64,000 nucleotides of DNA. Origin: Ancylobacter defluvii. Its GTDB lineage: Bacteria > Pseudomonadota > Alphaproteobacteria > Rhizobiales > Xanthobacteraceae. The translations under genes and the position numbers were made by a program. The stretch covers positions 186,001 through 250,000 of the forward strand of contig NZ_JAHBGD010000026.1 in assembly GCF_018390605.1 (NCBI RefSeq), given 5' to 3'. Numbering within the stretch: position 1 is the stretch's first letter; each line of letters opens with the position of its first letter. The notes beneath the pieces are model-generated. The model searched no databases, had not been told where the DNA came from, and was given only the letters and a program-made list of their open reading frames with translations. Positions 62,058-64,000 of the stretch are shown in pieces.

Positions 62058-62945
62058 ATGACGGCATCGTTCGTCCCCAACATGACCACGCGCCACGAAG
62101 GCATTTCCGTGCTCGGGGAAGGTCATCGCCGTTCATGGGACGGGGTGCTGGTGGAATTATGGGAGGCGGAGGGTGCCGAAGGAGCGCGCGCCGAATATGT
62201 CTCGGAACACCCTCGCCTCTTCGTGCTGCTGGACCAGTCCGGCGGCGAGTTCGAAATGCTGCTCGCGCCGGACCGGCGGACGATGCCGCGGCGCCACGCC
62301 CCGCGCCAGATCAGCTTCATCCCGGCCGGTGTGCCGCTATGGTCGCGGGTTTCCCGCACCACCTATGTGCGCCATCTCGACCTGCATTTCGACATGGAGG
62401 CGCTGCGTCGCCGCCTGGTCGAGCATTTTGATCCACAGCCCTTCGAGGCGCCCCGGCTGATGTTCACCGACGAAAGGCTGATGACCTTCGCCAATCTGAT
62501 CGCCGCCGAATGCCAGGAGCCCCAGGCGTTCCATCAGCTGTATGGCGACAGCCTGACCACCGCGCTCTTCATCGATTTCCTGCGCTCGACGCAACGGCTC
62601 GGCCGCAAGCGCCCCGCGCTGGCGCCCTGGCAGCTCCGCCGCGTCACCGATTATATCGAGGCCAACTGTCTGAAGGGGATACGGCTGGAGGAACTGGCGG
62701 AGCTGGTCGGGCTGTCGCCCAGCTATTTCAGCCACGCCTTCAAGGCCACCACCGGCATCCCGCCGCATCAGTGGCAGACCGATATGCGGCTGAAGCGGGC
62801 GCAGGGCCTGCTGCTCGGCACCGACATGTCGCTCACCGAAGTGGCCGCCGCCACCGGCTTCTACGATCAGGCGCACTTCACCCGGATGTTCCGGCAGCAT
62901 CTCGGCGCCACACCTGCCGCCTGGCGCCGCGACCGCCGCAGCTGA
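62058..62945 (+). CDS. AraC family transcriptional regulator
   Basis: A 295-residue AraC-type regulator. The N-terminal part is the ligand-sensing domain, and the C-terminal double helix-turn-helix is readable as IRLEELAELVGLSPSYFSHA and SLTEVAAATGFYDQAHFTRM. The ATG at 62058 follows GGGGAGAGGC; a longer open frame upstream has no conserved sequence. It is divergent from the TonB-receptor gene. Siderophore-linked AraC regulators (PchR-type) often activate the cognate receptor gene when the ferric siderophore is present, which is the likely role. Confidence 0.9.
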   Translation: MTASFVPNMTTRHEGISVLGEGHRRSWDGVLVELWEAEGAEGARAEYVSEHPRLFVLLDQSGGEFEMLLAPDRRTMPRRHAPRQISFIPAGVPLWSRVSRTTYVRHLDLHFDMEALRRRLVEHFDPQPFEAPRLMFTDERLMTFANLIAAECQEPQAFHQLYGDSLTTALFIDFLRSTQRLGRKRPALAPWQLRRVTDYIEANCLKGIRLEELAELVGLSPSYFSHAFKATTGIPPHQWQTDMRLKRAQGLLLGTDMSLTEVAAATGFYDQAHFTRMFRQHLGATPAAWRRDRRS

Positions 62946-62955
62946 CCGCGGCGGA

Positions 62956-63753
62956 TCACGGGCGGGCGGCTCCGCGCGGGATCACCATCGGCCGTCCCGT
63001 GGTCGGATCGGGCAGCACCAGGCAGCCAATGCCGAACACCCGCTCGACCAGGCTCTCGGTGACGATCGCCGCCGGCGCCCCCATGTCTTCGATCCCGCCC
63101 TGCCGCATGGCGACCAGATGGGTGGCATAGCGGCAGGCGAGGTTGAGGTCGTGCAGCGCGGCGATCAGCGTCTTGCCGCGGCGATTGAGTTCGACGCACA
63201 GATCGAGCACCTCGATCTGATGCGCGATGTCGAGATAGGTCGTCGGCTCGTCGAGCAGCAATATGTCGGTCTCCTGCGCCAGGGCCATGGCGATCGACAC
63301 ACGCTGCCGCTGGCCGCCGGACAGTTCCTGCACCGGCCGCTCCGCCAGCCCGGTGGTGCGGGTTGCCGCCATTGCCGCGGCGACGGCAGCCTCGTCGCCG
63401 CGCGACCATCGGCGCAACAGGCTCTGATGCGGGTGCCGGCCGCGGCCCACCAGCTCGGCGGTGGTGATACCGTCGGGAATCTCGGTCTGTTGCGGCAGCA
63501 GCCCGAGCCGCCGGGCGAGTGCGCGCCGGTCAAGGCCGGCCAGGTCCTCCCCGTCGATCCGCACCTCGCCGGCTATCGGCCGGACCAGCCCGGCGAGGCA
63601 GCGCAGCAGGGTGGATTTGCCGGACGCGTTGGGGCCGATAATGATCGAGAAGCCGCCGCGGGGAAACCGCACGTCGACGCCATCGAGCACCGGGCGAACG
63701 CCATGGCCCGCCGTGAGGGCGCGCACTTCCATTGCCGGGGCAGGCATCTGCAT
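62956..63753 (-). CDS. Siderophore ABC transporter ATP-binding protein (FhuC/FecE-like)
   Basis: A 265-residue ATPase: Walker A GPNASGKST, Q-loop GLLPQQTEIPDGITTAEL, signature [15 protein letters not shown], Walker B ILLLDEPTTYLD and H-loop LIAALHDLNLACRY. The sequence matches FecE/FhuC/BtuD partners of FecCD permeases. The ATG overlaps the stop of the upstream FecCD permease (TGATG arrangement at 63751-63755), so it belongs to that permease first. Convergent with the AraC gene, 10 bases apart. Confidence 0.92.
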   Translation of the reverse strand: MQMPAPAMEVRALTAGHGVRPVLDGVDVRFPRGGFSIIIGPNASGKSTLLRCLAGLVRPIAGEVRIDGEDLAGLDRRALARRLGLLPQQTEIPDGITTAELVGRGRHPHQSLLRRWSRGDEAAVAAAMAATRTTGLAERPVQELSGGQRQRVSIAMALAQETDILLLDEPTTYLDIAHQIEVLDLCVELNRRGKTLIAALHDLNLACRYATHLVAMRQGGIEDMGAPAAIVTESLVERVFGIGCLVLPDPTTGRPMVIPRGAARP

Positions 63754-64000
63754 CAGCCGGGCCTCCCGCCGGCGCGCTGGCTCCACAGCAAGGCGACGAA
63801 GTAGAGCCCGCCGATTCCGGCGGTGAGCGCGCCGGCCGGAATCTGGCGCGGCGCAAAGGCAAGGCGCCCCGCCACGTCGCTGCCGAGCAGGAACAACGCC
63901 CCGAACAGCGCCGAGGCCAGCAGCGGCAGCGAGGCGCCGCCGGCGAGCCGCCGCGCCGCCTGCGGCGCGATCAGCGCGACGAAGCCGATCGGCCCGGCGA
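63753..64000 (-). CDS. FecCD-family siderophore permease, C-terminal end (cut by window end)
   Basis: The open frame enters from the window edge and ends with TGA at 63753-63755. It encodes about 81 residues with the ATPase-contact segment AGPIGFVALIAPQAARRLAG, two hydrophobic helices (LPLLASALFGALFLLGSDV and IGGLYFVALLWSQR) and the IPAGALTAGIGG loop typical of the FecCD C-terminus. It is a different permease from the fused one at 56627 and overlaps the ATPase start. Its substrate-binding protein is probably outside the window. Confidence 0.88.
   Translation of the reverse strand, partial: AGPIGFVALIAPQAARRLAGGASLPLLASALFGALFLLGSDVAGRLAFAPRQIPAGALTAGIGGLYFVALLWSQRAGGRPG

Overview
The window is GC-rich DNA, densely coding on both strands. 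It is full of ABC importers for sugars, polyols and amino-acid-like compounds, LysR, LacI, SorC and AraC regulators, short-chain dehydrogenases and FixJ-type response regulators. This fits a metabolically versatile alphaproteobacterium, most likely order Hyphomicrobiales. That placement is inferred from gene style, because no rRNA or other marker is present. I see no tRNA, rRNA, CRISPR array, transposase or phage gene.

Layout. (1) 1-4438: the end of an amidohydrolase gene, a polysaccharide-deacetylase-family gene, a decayed LysR/SDR pair joined by a deletion, an intact LysR gene and an uncharacterised protein. (2) 4435-10302: a quinone oxidoreductase convergent with a signalling operon made of a soluble six-PAS histidine kinase and three response regulators. 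(3) 10545-16329: a divergent SDR/LysR pair with a clear LysR-type operator, then a metallo-beta-lactamase-fold hydrolase, an AhpD-like protein, an NmrA-like protein, a secreted cupin and an MscS channel. (4) 16600-23073: one autotransporter gene of about 2157 codons with glycine-rich repeats. (5) 23402-35753: a co-directional catabolic cluster with LysR, a RidA-family protein, a Liv-type ABC importer with fused permeases, a ureohydrolase, a Rieske oxygenase, a 2-hydroxyacid dehydrogenase, a TIM-barrel amidohydrolase and a leaderless gamma-glutamyltransferase-family enzyme. (6) 35824-47254: a ten-gene minus-strand polyol/sugar operon (family-1 binding protein, MalFG-type permeases, UgpC-type ATPase, SorC regulator, dehydrogenases, epimerase, 6-phospho-3-hexuloisomerase-like SIS protein, FGGY kinase) with a divergent inositol-monophosphatase-family gene. 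(7) 47393-56573: a second, ribose-type ABC importer with two permeases plus a two-subunit DhaK/DhaL kinase, a divergent LacI regulator and an aldo/keto reductase. (8) 56627-64000: siderophore uptake, with a fused FecCD permease, binding protein, TonB-dependent receptor, AraC activator, ATPase and the end of another FecCD permease.

How the parts work together. Regions 5, 6 and 7 each pair one importer with dedicated enzymes and a local regulator. In region 7 the LacI protein probably acts at TTTACTAAA-like palindromes lying at a predicted promoter of the transport operon and in front of its own gene. In region 8 the AraC protein sits divergent from the receptor gene and probably activates it when the ferric siderophore is present. 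The least explained system is the RidA/Liv/ureohydrolase/Rieske cluster in region 5: its architecture points to breakdown of a nitrogen-rich compound, but the substrate cannot be read from sequence. Strong hairpins follow all three binding-protein genes of regions 5, 6 and 7, which suggests that binding protein is made in excess over the membrane parts.
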